This document shows, in pieces, positions 16,130 to 25,855 of a stretch of DNA of 64,000 bases. Each line of letters begins with the position of its first letter. Position 1 is the stretch's first letter. The translations under genes were made by a program, and so were the position numbers. The notes beneath the pieces were generated by a model. The model saw nothing but the letters and a program-made list of their open reading frames with translations. It did not search any database and was not told where the DNA came from. Location of the stretch: positions 101,321-165,320 of the forward strand of contig JAFDYV010000001.1 in NCBI GenBank assembly GCA_018267275.1, given 5' to 3'. Source of the stretch: Bacteroidota bacterium. GTDB taxonomy: Bacteria; Bacteroidota; Bacteroidia; Cytophagales; Cyclobacteriaceae.

Positions 16130-18652
16130 CTACAACTGCAACTGTACGGAAAAGAAAACTCCAAATCGTGTGGCGTCACTATCCAGATAAGATAGTCGGT
16201 GTACAAAGTCTACACGAAGAAACTTGAATATGTTTTCTACTCCATAACCCAATTCGACATAAGGCTGATCAGGAGTAAGCCTTTTGGCAATGACGGCAGG
16301 AAGCTCGCCCGGCCCTTGCAAGCGTTCTGCATTCAGTTTATTGTACTGGAAGTTCGCATCGTTCATAGAGCCTACCAACACATTGGCGGTTGCCAAAAAG
16401 CGCCACTTCAGCTTTTGAATAATGGGCAGTTTATTCGACAAGAATCCTTCTAAATTTTGTCGGTATTGGATAGACCCATACTGATCAGATGCAAATTCGC
16501 CAAACTGCACTAAGTTGAAGTTGACAGGTGCATAAATGTACGATTCGTTGCCCAGGTGAACGGACAGCAAAGGGAAGGGTAACGTGCCAAACACTTTTTC
16601 GCCCGTCAAATTGATATATCCGTTGCCGAGCGGGCCCATCTTCATGCGCTTGGTCATATTGAACCGAATCTTATCATATTCGAAGTCACTGTTCAATACT
16701 CCGCTAAAGCCTTTTGTATAACGCACGGTAAAAACCGGCCACTTCTTCTGTTCGAGGCCGATGCGGTCGTTGTCGTTTTGTAAATAAATCTGATCGCGTG
16801 CATAACGCGTCTCCAAGAATATTTCAGAAGCGTTGTAGGCGTTCCGTTGCTCGCCCACGGGGTTGTTAGGGTCGCGATAGAAGCCAAAACTAAAGACGGG
16901 ATCAAAATCAAATTGGCGCAACGCCACGCGCTGGGTAAAACCTTTGAACAGTTCTCTTTCAAACGTGGCACGGTACTCATTGTAATAAAAACCAGCTCGG
17001 TAGTTACCCCAGCGGCTGGCAAACAAAAACAACGGGAACTCTGATACATAATCTTCGTCTAACCCGAGCCGGCCCATCTCGTGACGAGCGCGCACTGTCA
17101 GCGTTGTCCACCTTCGCTTGTTAAAAATGTAACGTGCAAATGCGGTGTATTTCAATCGCTGGTCCTTAAAGCCGTATGCTAACTGAGCCCCCAATACCCA
17201 CTTTTTGCTAAACTTAATGTTCGTTTTAAACCCGGCCTGCACGCGAAATCCCTCCACTGTGTTATTGGCAATTACGCCCAAATATGGCCCCACAAATACT
17301 TTACCTGTTTTGTAATATCCATTCAAAACCAACTTCACAATATCGATGTACGACTTCACGATTGGTATCGATTGTATCGTATCAATCATGTGATACACGC
17401 TTTTTTCGGTAGTAGTGAGAGGCTCATGGCGCAGGGAATCCCAAACTTTATCATCCTCTTCCAACTTTGCATCCTCATTCAACACCACGCTTTGATCGTA
17501 AAACTTTGTCGGCTTGGGTTGGTTCAAAACATGATTCTTGTGGCTCATGTAAAACTTTGCCAACAAACCCGTAGTATTTTCTGTCAATTGCCCCACTGAA
17601 ATCAATACCCTTGCCTTGACAGGCAACCATGCGATGTCATCTATTTTCTCGTAGGTATGTTGGATGCGAATCTTATCAATGAAATTGATATTTGCAGTTG
17701 CACCAATGGTCGCATCAATTTGCTTGATGGCATAATCACCTTTGGTGATGAACATCGTGCCTGTAAAGGCCAACGCCTGCGCATCGCGCGGAAAAAAATC
17801 TAAACGATAACAGAAATACCCGTCAACCATCAGACTGTCAGTCAGGTCATAGTCATAATACAACCGCCAACCATCAGCAATTGGTGATACCAGTTGCTTG
17901 CGGCTGAAGTTAAGCCAATTCATATAGAAGTTATAGTCTTGCAGCGATGAGCCCACCAACTGAGTAATCATGGCTCCGTCTTCTACGCCTAAGCCATTTA
18001 CTTTTGACTTTACAATCACCTCTGTTTTTAGCTGTGGGTTATCGCGGTAGTAGTTTTTCGAAATTGTTTCAGACATAAACAATGGCAAAATCGCTTTCCC
18101 ATCTTCACCAGCAATGCGATCTAAGCTGTCTAAAACCTGACCGATTTTCTTCATCACCTTACGTTCCCTCATCTTTTGTGAAATCTTGTCGGCATCGATC
18201 TCCATTTTCGAATACGTCTCGTGCTCGTAAGCTGTCAGGTTCCGTTTGTCGTTTTTGCTTTTATTGTCTACGACCTTGCGAAGGATTTCAAACGCAGGGT
18301 TTTCACCAGCCTTCACTACAACTTCTTGCAGTTTGGTGGTCTCTTCATCTAACTGAAAATTGATTACTTGTGCAATCCGTTTTTTGATTGCTTTTACGCG
18401 TGGCCTGTAGCCAATGAATGAGGCTACTATAGAATCTGTAGGGTTGCTGGTATGAATTTTAAAGTTCCCATCAAAATCGGTGGTCGCACCAATGGATGTT
18501 CCTTTGAATATCACATTAGCAAAAGGAATCGGATCGCCTGTGCCAGCATCAGTTACTTTGCCAGTCACCACCGTTTCTTGCGCCAACCCTGCTGCACCTA
18601 TCAACAGAAATGAAACAACCGCACAGAGAGCCTTTCTAAACACAGAGATCAC
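16130..18652 (-). CDS. DUF5686 / carboxypeptidase-regulatory-like outer-membrane protein
   Basis: An 840-aa outer-membrane protein with signal peptide (AVVSFLLIGAAGLA, then QET) and an N-terminal carboxypeptidase-D-like beta-sandwich. That sandwich (GKVTDAGTGDPIPFANV, residues 28-110) is the typical plug-side domain of Bacteroidota barrels. The remainder is the DUF5686 region and a C-terminal beta barrel ending with an aromatic-polar strand (FFSVQLQL). The start is GTG at 18652; no ATG precedes the signal. Homologues are often large stand-alone surface proteins of unknown substrate. Promoter and terminator were not identified. Confidence 0.82.
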   Translation of the reverse strand: MISVFRKALCAVVSFLLIGAAGLAQETVVTGKVTDAGTGDPIPFANVIFKGTSIGATTDFDGNFKIHTSNPTDSIVASFIGYRPRVKAIKKRIAQVINFQLDEETTKLQEVVVKAGENPAFEILRKVVDNKSKNDKRNLTAYEHETYSKMEIDADKISQKMRERKVMKKIGQVLDSLDRIAGEDGKAILPLFMSETISKNYYRDNPQLKTEVIVKSKVNGLGVEDGAMITQLVGSSLQDYNFYMNWLNFSRKQLVSPIADGWRLYYDYDLTDSLMVDGYFCYRLDFFPRDAQALAFTGTMFITKGDYAIKQIDATIGATANINFIDKIRIQHTYEKIDDIAWLPVKARVLISVGQLTENTTGLLAKFYMSHKNHVLNQPKPTKFYDQSVVLNEDAKLEEDDKVWDSLRHEPLTTTEKSVYHMIDTIQSIPIVKSYIDIVKLVLNGYYKTGKVFVGPYLGVIANNTVEGFRVQAGFKTNIKFSKKWVLGAQLAYGFKDQRLKYTAFARYIFNKRRWTTLTVRARHEMGRLGLDEDYVSEFPLFLFASRWGNYRAGFYYNEYRATFERELFKGFTQRVALRQFDFDPVFSFGFYRDPNNPVGEQRNAYNASEIFLETRYARDQIYLQNDNDRIGLEQKKWPVFTVRYTKGFSGVLNSDFEYDKIRFNMTKRMKMGPLGNGYINLTGEKVFGTLPFPLLSVHLGNESYIYAPVNFNLVQFGEFASDQYGSIQYRQNLEGFLSNKLPIIQKLKWRFLATANVLVGSMNDANFQYNKLNAERLQGPGELPAVIAKRLTPDQPYVELGYGVENIFKFLRVDFVHRLSYLDSDATRFGVFFSVQLQL

Positions 18653-18742
18653 CTTTATAAAACAACGTTAAAGTTACAAAACTAAAAATTTATTCATACG
18701 AAATTGACGTCCTTAAGTTGCAGACCAATCAATAAAAAGTAA

Positions 18743-19378
18743 TCAAATCGTTAAACCCTCGCGCGCGCCCAAATGCCTTGGCGTTGTTTTCAACAAATAA
18801 AGATCTAAGACTGCTTTCGTGCGTGCAAAATATTCGCGCAACTCAACCTTCAATGTCCCGTCAAAGCTAGCATCTGTTCGCCACGCCACCACATCCATTC
18901 GATAATAGTCGCCAATAAAGATCGCTCGGTAACAGTGAAATGGCTGCGTTACAATCAACACTTTATTCTGCCCAAAAATTTCTTTGCAACGCACCATTGA
19001 GTCTAGCGTACGCAGCCCGGCAAAGTCAAGTGTGATCAACCCAGCCGGCACTCCCGCCTTGATCAATGCCTTGCGCATCTCCGCGGGTTCATTGTAATAC
19101 TTCGTTCGGTTGTCTCCACTAAGCAAAAACGCTTTGGCTTTCCCGAGCTTATACAACTTCGCAGCCGTTTCAATTCTGTCTTCAAAATACGGGTTCGGTG
19201 TACCGCCCATCAGTTTGCTGCTGGTTCCAAGTACCAAAACAACGCTGCTATCGGGCAGAACTTGATAATCAGAAATGATTCTTTCTTTCGTGCTTTCAAT
19301 AACCCACCAGTTCGCTACAGTAAAAACAACCGCAGCCAACGCTACAAGCCACCACGCAACCTTCAACGACTTCTTCAT
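18743..19378 (-). CDS. SanA/YdcF-like DUF218 membrane protein
   Basis: A 211-aa protein. The ATG at 19378 is preferred to an upstream GTG because it directly precedes the membrane anchor (SLKVAWWLVALAAVVFTVANWWV). The DUF218 core follows: VVLVLGTSSKL, the Arg/Asp-containing GDNRTKYYNEPAEM loop, and VTQPFHCYRA. The SanA branch is linked to envelope integrity and vancomycin tolerance in enterobacteria; the biochemical activity is unresolved. The neighbour trmH lies about 40 bp upstream on the same strand. Confidence 0.85.
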   Translation of the reverse strand: MKKSLKVAWWLVALAAVVFTVANWWVIESTKERIISDYQVLPDSSVVLVLGTSSKLMGGTPNPYFEDRIETAAKLYKLGKAKAFLLSGDNRTKYYNEPAEMRKALIKAGVPAGLITLDFAGLRTLDSMVRCKEIFGQNKVLIVTQPFHCYRAIFIGDYYRMDVVAWRTDASFDGTLKVELREYFARTKAVLDLYLLKTTPRHLGAREGLTI

Positions 19379-19419
19379 CCATTTAGCTGGCACAAACGTA
19401 GATTAAAGCAGCCGTAAAG

Positions 19420-20100
19420 TTAGGCAATAGAACGAAGAAATTCTTGTTCAATTAAGTCACTTCTTCGAATCGATTTTCTCATCCATTGCAACCGAATGGT
19501 GTGCTTCTCTTCTTCGGTCAGTTGCCAGTCCGCTGGCGATTTCCTCAACCTGGGCAGCAACGCATGCATGCAGATGGCCGCACTTACCGAGATATTCATG
19601 CTTTCAGTAAAACCCACCATTGGTATATAGACTTTCTGATCAGCCAGTTCCAATGCTTCTTGCGAGACACCTTCCGATTCATTGCCCATTACCACGGCCA
19701 GCTTTTCGGTTACATCAACATCCTCAATCGATATACCTTCCACGTCAGGATGAGTGACCAAAATTTTGTAGCCGGCCGATTTCAAATCAGTCAAACAAGG
19801 TTTGGTATTGCGCATGTTTTTGCCTTTGTAACGCACAATATCAATCCACTTGTTAGAGCCTTTTAGCACCCGTTTATTTGTTTCGAAATGATTATTGTCG
19901 TCAATGATATAAAGATTTTGTATTCCGTAACACTCGCATGTGCGAACTACCGCGCTCATGTTGTGCGGCTGCTGAATATTTTCCAACACCATGGCAATGT
20001 GCTTCGTACGCTGCGATAATACGCGCTCAATGGTTTGTTGGCGGTTATCCGTTAGATATTGTTGAAAGTGATGCGTAAGTTGTTCCGACTTTCTATCCAT
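19420..20100 (-). CDS. trmH: TrmH-like SPOUT RNA 2'-O-methyltransferase
   Basis: The ATG at 20100 (MDRKSEQL) is used rather than a TTG three codons earlier. The SPOUT knot motifs are clear: motif 1 VLENIQQPHNMSAVVRTCECYG, motif 2 VVMGNESEGVS and motif 3 IPMVGFTESMNISVSAAI. The C-terminal extension WMRKSIRRSDLIEQEFL is typical of TrmH, the tRNA Gm18 methyltransferase. Assignment to tRNA rather than rRNA rests on this tail and the overall length (about 226 aa). Confidence 0.82.
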   Translation of the reverse strand: MDRKSEQLTHHFQQYLTDNRQQTIERVLSQRTKHIAMVLENIQQPHNMSAVVRTCECYGIQNLYIIDDNNHFETNKRVLKGSNKWIDIVRYKGKNMRNTKPCLTDLKSAGYKILVTHPDVEGISIEDVDVTEKLAVVMGNESEGVSQEALELADQKVYIPMVGFTESMNISVSAAICMHALLPRLRKSPADWQLTEEEKHTIRLQWMRKSIRRSDLIEQEFLRSIA

Positions 20101-20134
20101 AACATTCAAAAATAGACAAAGTAAGATGAATGTT

Positions 20135-20142
20135 TATTTTTG
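20135..20142 (+). promoter_or_regulatory. Bacteroidota -7 promoter element for the GH1 gene
   Basis: TATTTTTG matches the phylum-specific -7 consensus TAnnTTTG. It lies nine bases before ATG 20151 and downstream of an in-frame ATG at 20130, so it supports 20151 as the real start and implies a very short 5' leader. No good -33 TTG was found, so confidence is moderate. Confidence 0.55.
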
Positions 20143-20150
20143 CACCGCCC

Positions 20151-21353
20151 ATGCAATACCTTTTTCCGAAAGATTTCATTTTTGGTACGAGCACAGCTGC
20201 TGCCCAAATCGAAACGGCCTTTGAGCACGATTGGCAGGGTGTGCGCGCAAAGGACGGCAACCTGTTTGAACGGACAACCGATCATGAACTGCGTATGAAA
20301 GAAGATGCACAAATCATTGCTTCGCTCGCACCGAATTATCGCATGGGGTTGATGTGGAGCAAACTACAACGCGCGCCATTGGCTACACTCGATGAAGATG
20401 CCATAAAGCTGTACAACGATTTGCTTGAAGATTTAACCAACCGCGGAGTAAAAATCATGATGGTACTTCACCACTTTACCAATCCAAAGTGGTTTGCGGC
20501 ACAAGGTGGCTGGGAAAAAGAAACCAACATTGGTTATTGGGTCGACTTTGCAAAAAAAGTAGTTGACCAATTTGGCCATTTGGTAAGCCATTGGAACACT
20601 TTTAATGAACCAAACGTATATGCCAGCTTCGGCTGGATCACCGGGGATTTTCCTCCATTTAAACGCAACCCCGTGCTGGCAGCTCAAGCTGTAAAAAACA
20701 TGGGGAAGGCGCACGATGAAGTTTATGAATACATCAAAGCAAAATTTCCTGACCAGCCCGTAGGTATTTCGTTAAACACGGTTGTCTTTCATCCTGAGAA
20801 TATGCTCGGCTGGTTCCCCGCCCGTTTGGGAGATTGGTGGTTTATGGAATGGGTGCCAAAGCACTTTGAGAAAGTGGATTTCTTCGGTATGAGTTATTAT
20901 GCCCGTTTACCGCATGACCCACTGCCCGTTACCAGCATTGAACACCGCGCAAAGTTAGATGCCATGGGCCGACCCTACGATGACATGTGGGAATACTACC
21001 CCGAGGGTTTGCGCACTTGCATGGAACGTTATTGGAAGAAATACAAAAAGCCAATTATCATTACCGAAAACGGAGTAGCAGACGAAAGTGACAAACTAAG
21101 GCAACAGGCTATCATCGATTACGCGAAAATAATTCACCAAGCCCTGCAAGATGGTATTGATGTGCGTGGCTATTATTGGTGGAGCACATGGGATAATTTT
21201 GAGTGGCACTTAGGACCAGCAATGCGTTTTGGGTTGTATGAGTGCGACTGGGAAACAAAGGAAAGAAAACCAAAACCAAGCGCTGCAATTTTTGCACAAC
21301 TAGCTCATTTGAAATTTGTAGAAACACCAACCGAAATTGAACGTGTTGCCTAA
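20151..21353 (+). CDS. Glycoside hydrolase family 1 (beta-glucosidase-like)
   Basis: A 400-aa GH1 enzyme. The general acid/base Glu153 is in TFNEPNVY and the nucleophile Glu306 in IITENGVAD, both in the expected context. DNFEWHLG near the C-terminus carries the aglycone/glycone-site Trp-Glu. The N-terminal FIFGTSTAAAQIE matches the usual FGTATSAYQ/IE glycone-site segment. There is no signal peptide, so it is cytosolic and would act on imported di- or oligosaccharides. Length is slightly below the usual 440-460 aa, mostly from shorter loops. It is divergent from trmH. Confidence 0.88.
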   Translation: MQYLFPKDFIFGTSTAAAQIETAFEHDWQGVRAKDGNLFERTTDHELRMKEDAQIIASLAPNYRMGLMWSKLQRAPLATLDEDAIKLYNDLLEDLTNRGVKIMMVLHHFTNPKWFAAQGGWEKETNIGYWVDFAKKVVDQFGHLVSHWNTFNEPNVYASFGWITGDFPPFKRNPVLAAQAVKNMGKAHDEVYEYIKAKFPDQPVGISLNTVVFHPENMLGWFPARLGDWWFMEWVPKHFEKVDFFGMSYYARLPHDPLPVTSIEHRAKLDAMGRPYDDMWEYYPEGLRTCMERYWKKYKKPIIITENGVADESDKLRQQAIIDYAKIIHQALQDGIDVRGYYWWSTWDNFEWHLGPAMRFGLYECDWETKERKPKPSAAIFAQLAHLKFVETPTEIERVA

Positions 21354-21420
21354 CCTTTTAGGATCAATTTGTTCTAGAAATTGAGTTTTCTCATTACCTT
21401 GGTTTGGTGATAATTGCTTT

Positions 21421-22203
21421 ATGGAAGAAATAGACCAAATGCCAGCCAGCCAATCAAACTTCAAGAACTGGAGAAAATATACATTTGAATTCTTATTGCT
21501 TTTCTTAGCGGTATTTCTGGGATTTGTAGCAGACAACATCCGCGAAGAATATTCTGAGCGCCAGCAGGCAAAGGAACTTGCTAAAAATTTCTACGATGAA
21601 CTCAAAAGCGACTCGGTGGTTGTTGCATCGAAAGTAGCCGGTCGAATCAAAAAGGAAAAAGCCATCGAGTACATGGTGTCTTTTTTTCAAGACAGCAGTC
21701 TCAACTCTGGCTCTAAGGCACTTGCTATTAACTTCTTATGGGCAACCAGCGTGCGAACCCCTGTCATTTTCACCCCGAGAACTGTGGTGCTTGAACAATT
21801 AAAAAGCTCAGGTTCTTTAAGGTACTTTAAAAGCGGAGAGTTACAAAAGCTGGTTGGTGATTTGTCAGTAGCAATCGGCTATCTACACGAGCGACAGCAA
21901 CTTGAGGCTTCGGTGTATGAGAAGCTCATTGAACCAATAATGGTAAACCACATGGATTTCGATTTCCAGTATAAACTTTTCAAAAATGGTCTCTTCGATC
22001 GGTTGGCTGCCTTTGAAAATAGTAACGAGCAAATTCCATTTCACCTTTCACAAATTGAAAAAATAGACAGGAAAGGTTACATGAATGCGTTGAGTTACTA
22101 TCACACCAACAACATCAAGTCCACGCGACTCATTCCTATTAAAAGCTACATAGAGGTGAATGCCGCGTTGCTAACAGCCTTGCGGAAAGAATACAATTTA
22201 TAG
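21421..22203 (+). CDS. Single-span membrane protein of unknown function
   Basis: A 260-aa protein with one N-proximal transmembrane helix (FEFLLLFLAVFLGFVADNI) directly followed by REEYSERQQAKELAKNFYDELK. This architecture resembles the DUF6090-type proteins widespread in Bacteroidota, where the helix is followed by a REE/NWNE-type juxtamembrane helix and an alpha-helical soluble domain. No catalytic motif is visible. It is monocistronic and convergent with ompA. Confidence 0.7.
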   Translation: MEEIDQMPASQSNFKNWRKYTFEFLLLFLAVFLGFVADNIREEYSERQQAKELAKNFYDELKSDSVVVASKVAGRIKKEKAIEYMVSFFQDSSLNSGSKALAINFLWATSVRTPVIFTPRTVVLEQLKSSGSLRYFKSGELQKLVGDLSVAIGYLHERQQLEASVYEKLIEPIMVNHMDFDFQYKLFKNGLFDRLAAFENSNEQIPFHLSQIEKIDRKGYMNALSYYHTNNIKSTRLIPIKSYIEVNAALLTALRKEYNL

Positions 22204-22236
22204 CAAAACAAACTTGCAACCAGTAAGTCTTCGAGA

Positions 22237-22896
22237 CTAGTCTTTCAGCACCCGTAGCTCTACCCTTCTGTTCAACGCACGTGCCTCCTCCGTTTTATCT
22301 GTGCTGATGGGCTGCGTTCCTCCGAATGCTTTCGTTTTGATTCGGTCTTTCGCAATACCTTTGGAGGCAAGATATTTTTTTACCGCCTCTACCCTGTCTT
22401 GCGAAAGCTCAAGGTTCTTTTGAGGGTTGCCTACATTATCGGTATGACCTTCCAATTGAATCACTACTTTGGTGTTCTCTTTCATCATGGCCACTAGTTC
22501 GTCCAAACCTGGATATGACTTGGGATTAATAACAGAGCGACCCATTTCAAAAATCAGATTTTCCAAGCGGATGGCACGCCCTGTTGAAGTCAACTCGATA
22601 TTGCGAACAATTTTGTGGTTAATGGACTCTTTTGGATCGACAATCACTGTGCGAGGGATGTAACCTTCCGCCTCTGCAGTTACTTGATATTTGGAAGAGC
22701 CAAAAATCGCAAATGAAAAAGTACTATCGTTGAAGTTGCCACTAATACCGCCAGTTGGGTAGCTCTTGTATCGAATTTTTGATTTGATGCCTTTATGCCC
22801 GAGCGCATCGAATACTCTCCCATGCACAGTTATTTCCTGCGAAAAAGAATTGAATGCGCAAGTCAGAATAAGTAAGAAGAAAAATGATGAGCGCAT
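22237..22896 (-). CDS. OmpA-family outer-membrane lipo/peptidoglycan-binding protein
   Basis: The ATG at 22896 gives a good signal peptide (MRSSFFFLLILTCAFNSFS, then QEI). Residues about 25-100 form a carboxypeptidase-like beta domain (VHGRVFDALGHKGI). The C-terminal OmpA domain carries the peptidoglycan-binding core LEGHTDNVGNPQKNLELSQDRVEAVKKYL and ALNRRVELRV. It is periplasmic and tethered through peptidoglycan. It lies downstream of parC on the same strand, 70 bp away. Confidence 0.88.
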   Translation of the reverse strand: MRSSFFFLLILTCAFNSFSQEITVHGRVFDALGHKGIKSKIRYKSYPTGGISGNFNDSTFSFAIFGSSKYQVTAEAEGYIPRTVIVDPKESINHKIVRNIELTSTGRAIRLENLIFEMGRSVINPKSYPGLDELVAMMKENTKVVIQLEGHTDNVGNPQKNLELSQDRVEAVKKYLASKGIAKDRIKTKAFGGTQPISTDKTEEARALNRRVELRVLKD

Positions 22897-22982
22897 ATGG
22901 ATTTTTATTGCCAAAACTCAATAACCAGCCCCATTTTTCCTAACGCTTCACGAGCAACAGCCAAACCATTCGATTAAACGAC

Positions 22983-25811
22983 TTAGATATCCAAGTCAAT
23001 TGTTTCCCCCACCCCAAACGCTTTATCATCACTCTTGTCTTTTTTGTCGTCTACTTCTTTTTTCTCTTCGCCAAAGAGGTCGGCTTGCTTGACTTCTTTG
23101 GTTGGGCCTTTTGCTTTTGGGGGCTGCCCGTTGACGAGCGGCCCTGTGGGCTTTTCTTTTGGCTCACCGAAGAGGGCTGTTTGGCCGTCTTCTTCGACAA
23201 CTGGCTCGAAGTCATCTTCTTCGTTGCCTGATTTTTTTTTTGGCGACTCAGTACCCTTTGCGGTTCCGGTCGCCTCGTTGTCGTCTTCTGCGCTGGCTGA
23301 GTTATCTTCTGGCTCCTCCAACGGCTTGACTTTGGTGACTTTGAATTGGGATAGCCGGTTGCCCAGTGCTTTCCAACCCTTTACGTCCACAATCTCTTCG
23401 AGGTTCACAACTTCACTTTCTTTCTCTTTGCCCTTCCCTTTCAACAACTCAATTTCCACTTCGGGCGTCTCGGCAGTCGTTACAAATTCGAGGCGCGAAC
23501 CGATGCCTTCGCTTATGAAGTTAAATTCCTTATCAGGCGTAGTGGTTTCGATCAAAAAGCGCTTCACAAAATGCTGCTTGCTCTCACCATCCCAATAAAT
23601 GGCCGAAATCACTTTCTTTGGGTTGAACTTTTCTACCAAAATCGTTTTTTCTGGCTCATACCGGTTGGTGGTTTCAAAACTGGTAATCTTGTAGTTACCG
23701 CTTGAGGTGATAGCGATGATCTTATCATCTCCATCAAACTTATTTACGTACTTGCCACGCTCATCTTTGTTCAAACGGCCAGAAGCCTGGTCAAACCAAA
23801 GTTTCAAACCGCTTAAGGTTGAGCCTTTGCCTTCTTTGAAATCCACCTTACGAACCGGGTACTTTGTAACGATGTTACCTCTCGCTCCACGGCCTTTTAC
23901 TTCTAGTTCGGTGAAATCAAAATCAAAAATCTTCTTCCGTGCCGAACTCGACTGGCTCAACTTCACTTCCACAATCTCGGCTTCACCATTTGGATTGGCA
24001 CTGAGGTAATGAACTTTGCTGTTCGGGTTGCCTTGATCCAAGTCATATTCCTTATCGCGTGTAATGGCCGGCATGGCAAAACGCTTGGCAAAAGTACTAC
24101 CACTCTTACCATCGCTGTAAATCAAGTTATAAATCATCCGCTCATCGCCTTTCTTCCAAATGCCAACGTGCAGAATATCCTTGCCCATGAACACCTTCTC
24201 GCTGATACGGCTGACCTTCGCTTTCCCATCTCTGCGGATGACGATGACATCATCCAACTCCGAACAATCGGCTATGAACTCGTCTTTCTTCAAGCCCCAG
24301 CCTATAAAGCCGTCCTCTCGATTAACGTACAACTTTTGATTATTGGCAATTACCTCGGTGGCCGCCACTGACGTAAACGTTTTGATCTCCGTCTTGCGTT
24401 CGCGACCTTTTCCATACTTATCTAACAAGTTCTGATAATAGGCAATCGCAAAATCGGTGAGGTGTTTCAGGTGGTGTAACGTTTCCTTTAACTCCTTGTC
24501 CAAATCGCGCATCAATTCATCAGCCTTGAACGAATCGTATTTTGATATTCGCTTGATGCGGATTTCTAACAGCCTTAAAACATCATCCCGGGTAATCTCG
24601 CGGTAAAACTGCTTTTTGTAGGGCTTCAGGCCTTTGTCCACCGTGTTGATTACTTCCTCAAAAGTTTCAACTTCTTCAATGGAACGGTAAATCCGTTTTT
24701 CTATGAATATCTTCTCAAGTGACGAGAATAATATTTTTTCCATCAACTCGCCTTTCTTGATTTCCAACTCCTGCTTGAGCAAACTCACGGTTTGCTCGGT
24801 GTTGTACTTCAAAATTTCGTTCACCTTCATGAACTGCGGTTTGTCGTTTACAATCACGCACGCATTGGGCGAAATTGAAACCTCACAATCCGTGAAAGCA
24901 TACAACGCGTCAATTGCAATTTCTGGCGAAATACCCGGTTGAAGGTTGACAGTAATTTCCACATCCTTGGCGGTGTTATCGATCACTTGCTTCACCTTGA
25001 TTTTCCCTTTCTCGCTGGCTTTTACAATAGATTCCATCAACGATGACGTGGTGGTACCAAAAGGAATCTCTCGAATCGCCAATGTCTTTTTATCAACCAC
25101 TTCAATCTTTGCACGCACTTTAATCTTTCCGCCTCTAAAGCCCTGGTCATATTCAGTAATATCAGCTATGCCACCCGTAGGGAAATCGGGGTAGATTTTT
25201 GGATTCTTACCCTTCAGCACATCAATTGATGCTTTGATCAGCTCACAAAAGTTATGGGGCAATATTTTGGTTGAAAGGCCTACCGCAATACCTTCCACTC
25301 CTTGCGCCAAGAGTAACGGAAACTTTACCGGAAGCGTGACAGGTTCTTTTTTGCGGCCATCGTAAGAAAGTTGCCATTCCGTAGTTTGCGGATTGTATAC
25401 CACATCCAATGCAAACTTCGACAAACGCGCTTCAATGTAGCGTGGTGCAGCAGCACTATCGCCCGTGCGCACATCGCCCCAGTTACCTTGCGTGTCAAGC
25501 AATAAATCTTTTTGCCCCAAATTGACAATGGCCTCACCGATGGCAGCATCTCCATGTGGGTGATACTGCATGGTGCTACCGATCACATTCGCGACTTTGT
25601 TGAAACGGCCATCGTCCATTTCTTTGATGGCATGCGCTATCCTGCGTTGTACTGGTTTTAAACCATCTTCAATGCGCGGAACAGCACGCTCTAAGATAAC
25701 ATATGAGGCATAGTCCAAAAACCAACTTTCATACAATCCGTCAATCGACATCAACTCGTGCGTACTGCCGTCTTCGCTCTGAATTTCCTTTGCTAATTTT
25801 TTCTTTGCCAT
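22983..25811 (-). CDS. parC: DNA topoisomerase IV subunit A
   Basis: A 942-aa type IIA topoisomerase breakage-reunion subunit. It has the N-terminal winged-helix domain with catalytic Tyr125 in AAAPRYIEARLS, the tower and coiled-coil gate, then beta-propeller-like repeats from about residue 500. The final 110 residues are acidic and low-complexity. That tail carries two pentapeptides, QTALF (877-881) and QADLF (909-913), that resemble sliding-clamp binding motifs. It lies 44 bp downstream of parE. It is assigned to topoisomerase IV rather than gyrase because it pairs with an adjacent ParE-type B subunit and lacks a clear GyrA-box. Confidence 0.9.
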   Translation of the reverse strand: MAKKKLAKEIQSEDGSTHELMSIDGLYESWFLDYASYVILERAVPRIEDGLKPVQRRIAHAIKEMDDGRFNKVANVIGSTMQYHPHGDAAIGEAIVNLGQKDLLLDTQGNWGDVRTGDSAAAPRYIEARLSKFALDVVYNPQTTEWQLSYDGRKKEPVTLPVKFPLLLAQGVEGIAVGLSTKILPHNFCELIKASIDVLKGKNPKIYPDFPTGGIADITEYDQGFRGGKIKVRAKIEVVDKKTLAIREIPFGTTTSSLMESIVKASEKGKIKVKQVIDNTAKDVEITVNLQPGISPEIAIDALYAFTDCEVSISPNACVIVNDKPQFMKVNEILKYNTEQTVSLLKQELEIKKGELMEKILFSSLEKIFIEKRIYRSIEEVETFEEVINTVDKGLKPYKKQFYREITRDDVLRLLEIRIKRISKYDSFKADELMRDLDKELKETLHHLKHLTDFAIAYYQNLLDKYGKGRERKTEIKTFTSVAATEVIANNQKLYVNREDGFIGWGLKKDEFIADCSELDDVIVIRRDGKAKVSRISEKVFMGKDILHVGIWKKGDERMIYNLIYSDGKSGSTFAKRFAMPAITRDKEYDLDQGNPNSKVHYLSANPNGEAEIVEVKLSQSSSARKKIFDFDFTELEVKGRGARGNIVTKYPVRKVDFKEGKGSTLSGLKLWFDQASGRLNKDERGKYVNKFDGDDKIIAITSSGNYKITSFETTNRYEPEKTILVEKFNPKKVISAIYWDGESKQHFVKRFLIETTTPDKEFNFISEGIGSRLEFVTTAETPEVEIELLKGKGKEKESEVVNLEEIVDVKGWKALGNRLSQFKVTKVKPLEEPEDNSASAEDDNEATGTAKGTESPKKKSGNEEDDFEPVVEEDGQTALFGEPKEKPTGPLVNGQPPKAKGPTKEVKQADLFGEEKKEVDDKKDKSDDKAFGVGETIDLDI

Positions 25812-25855
25812 ATTAAAAAATGGGTATCAAGCTGGTAACACCATTACATTACCAT

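Noticed and set aside
20130..20150. Upstream ATG for the GH1 gene
   Set aside because: The -7 promoter element lies downstream of it, so it would not be on the mRNA.
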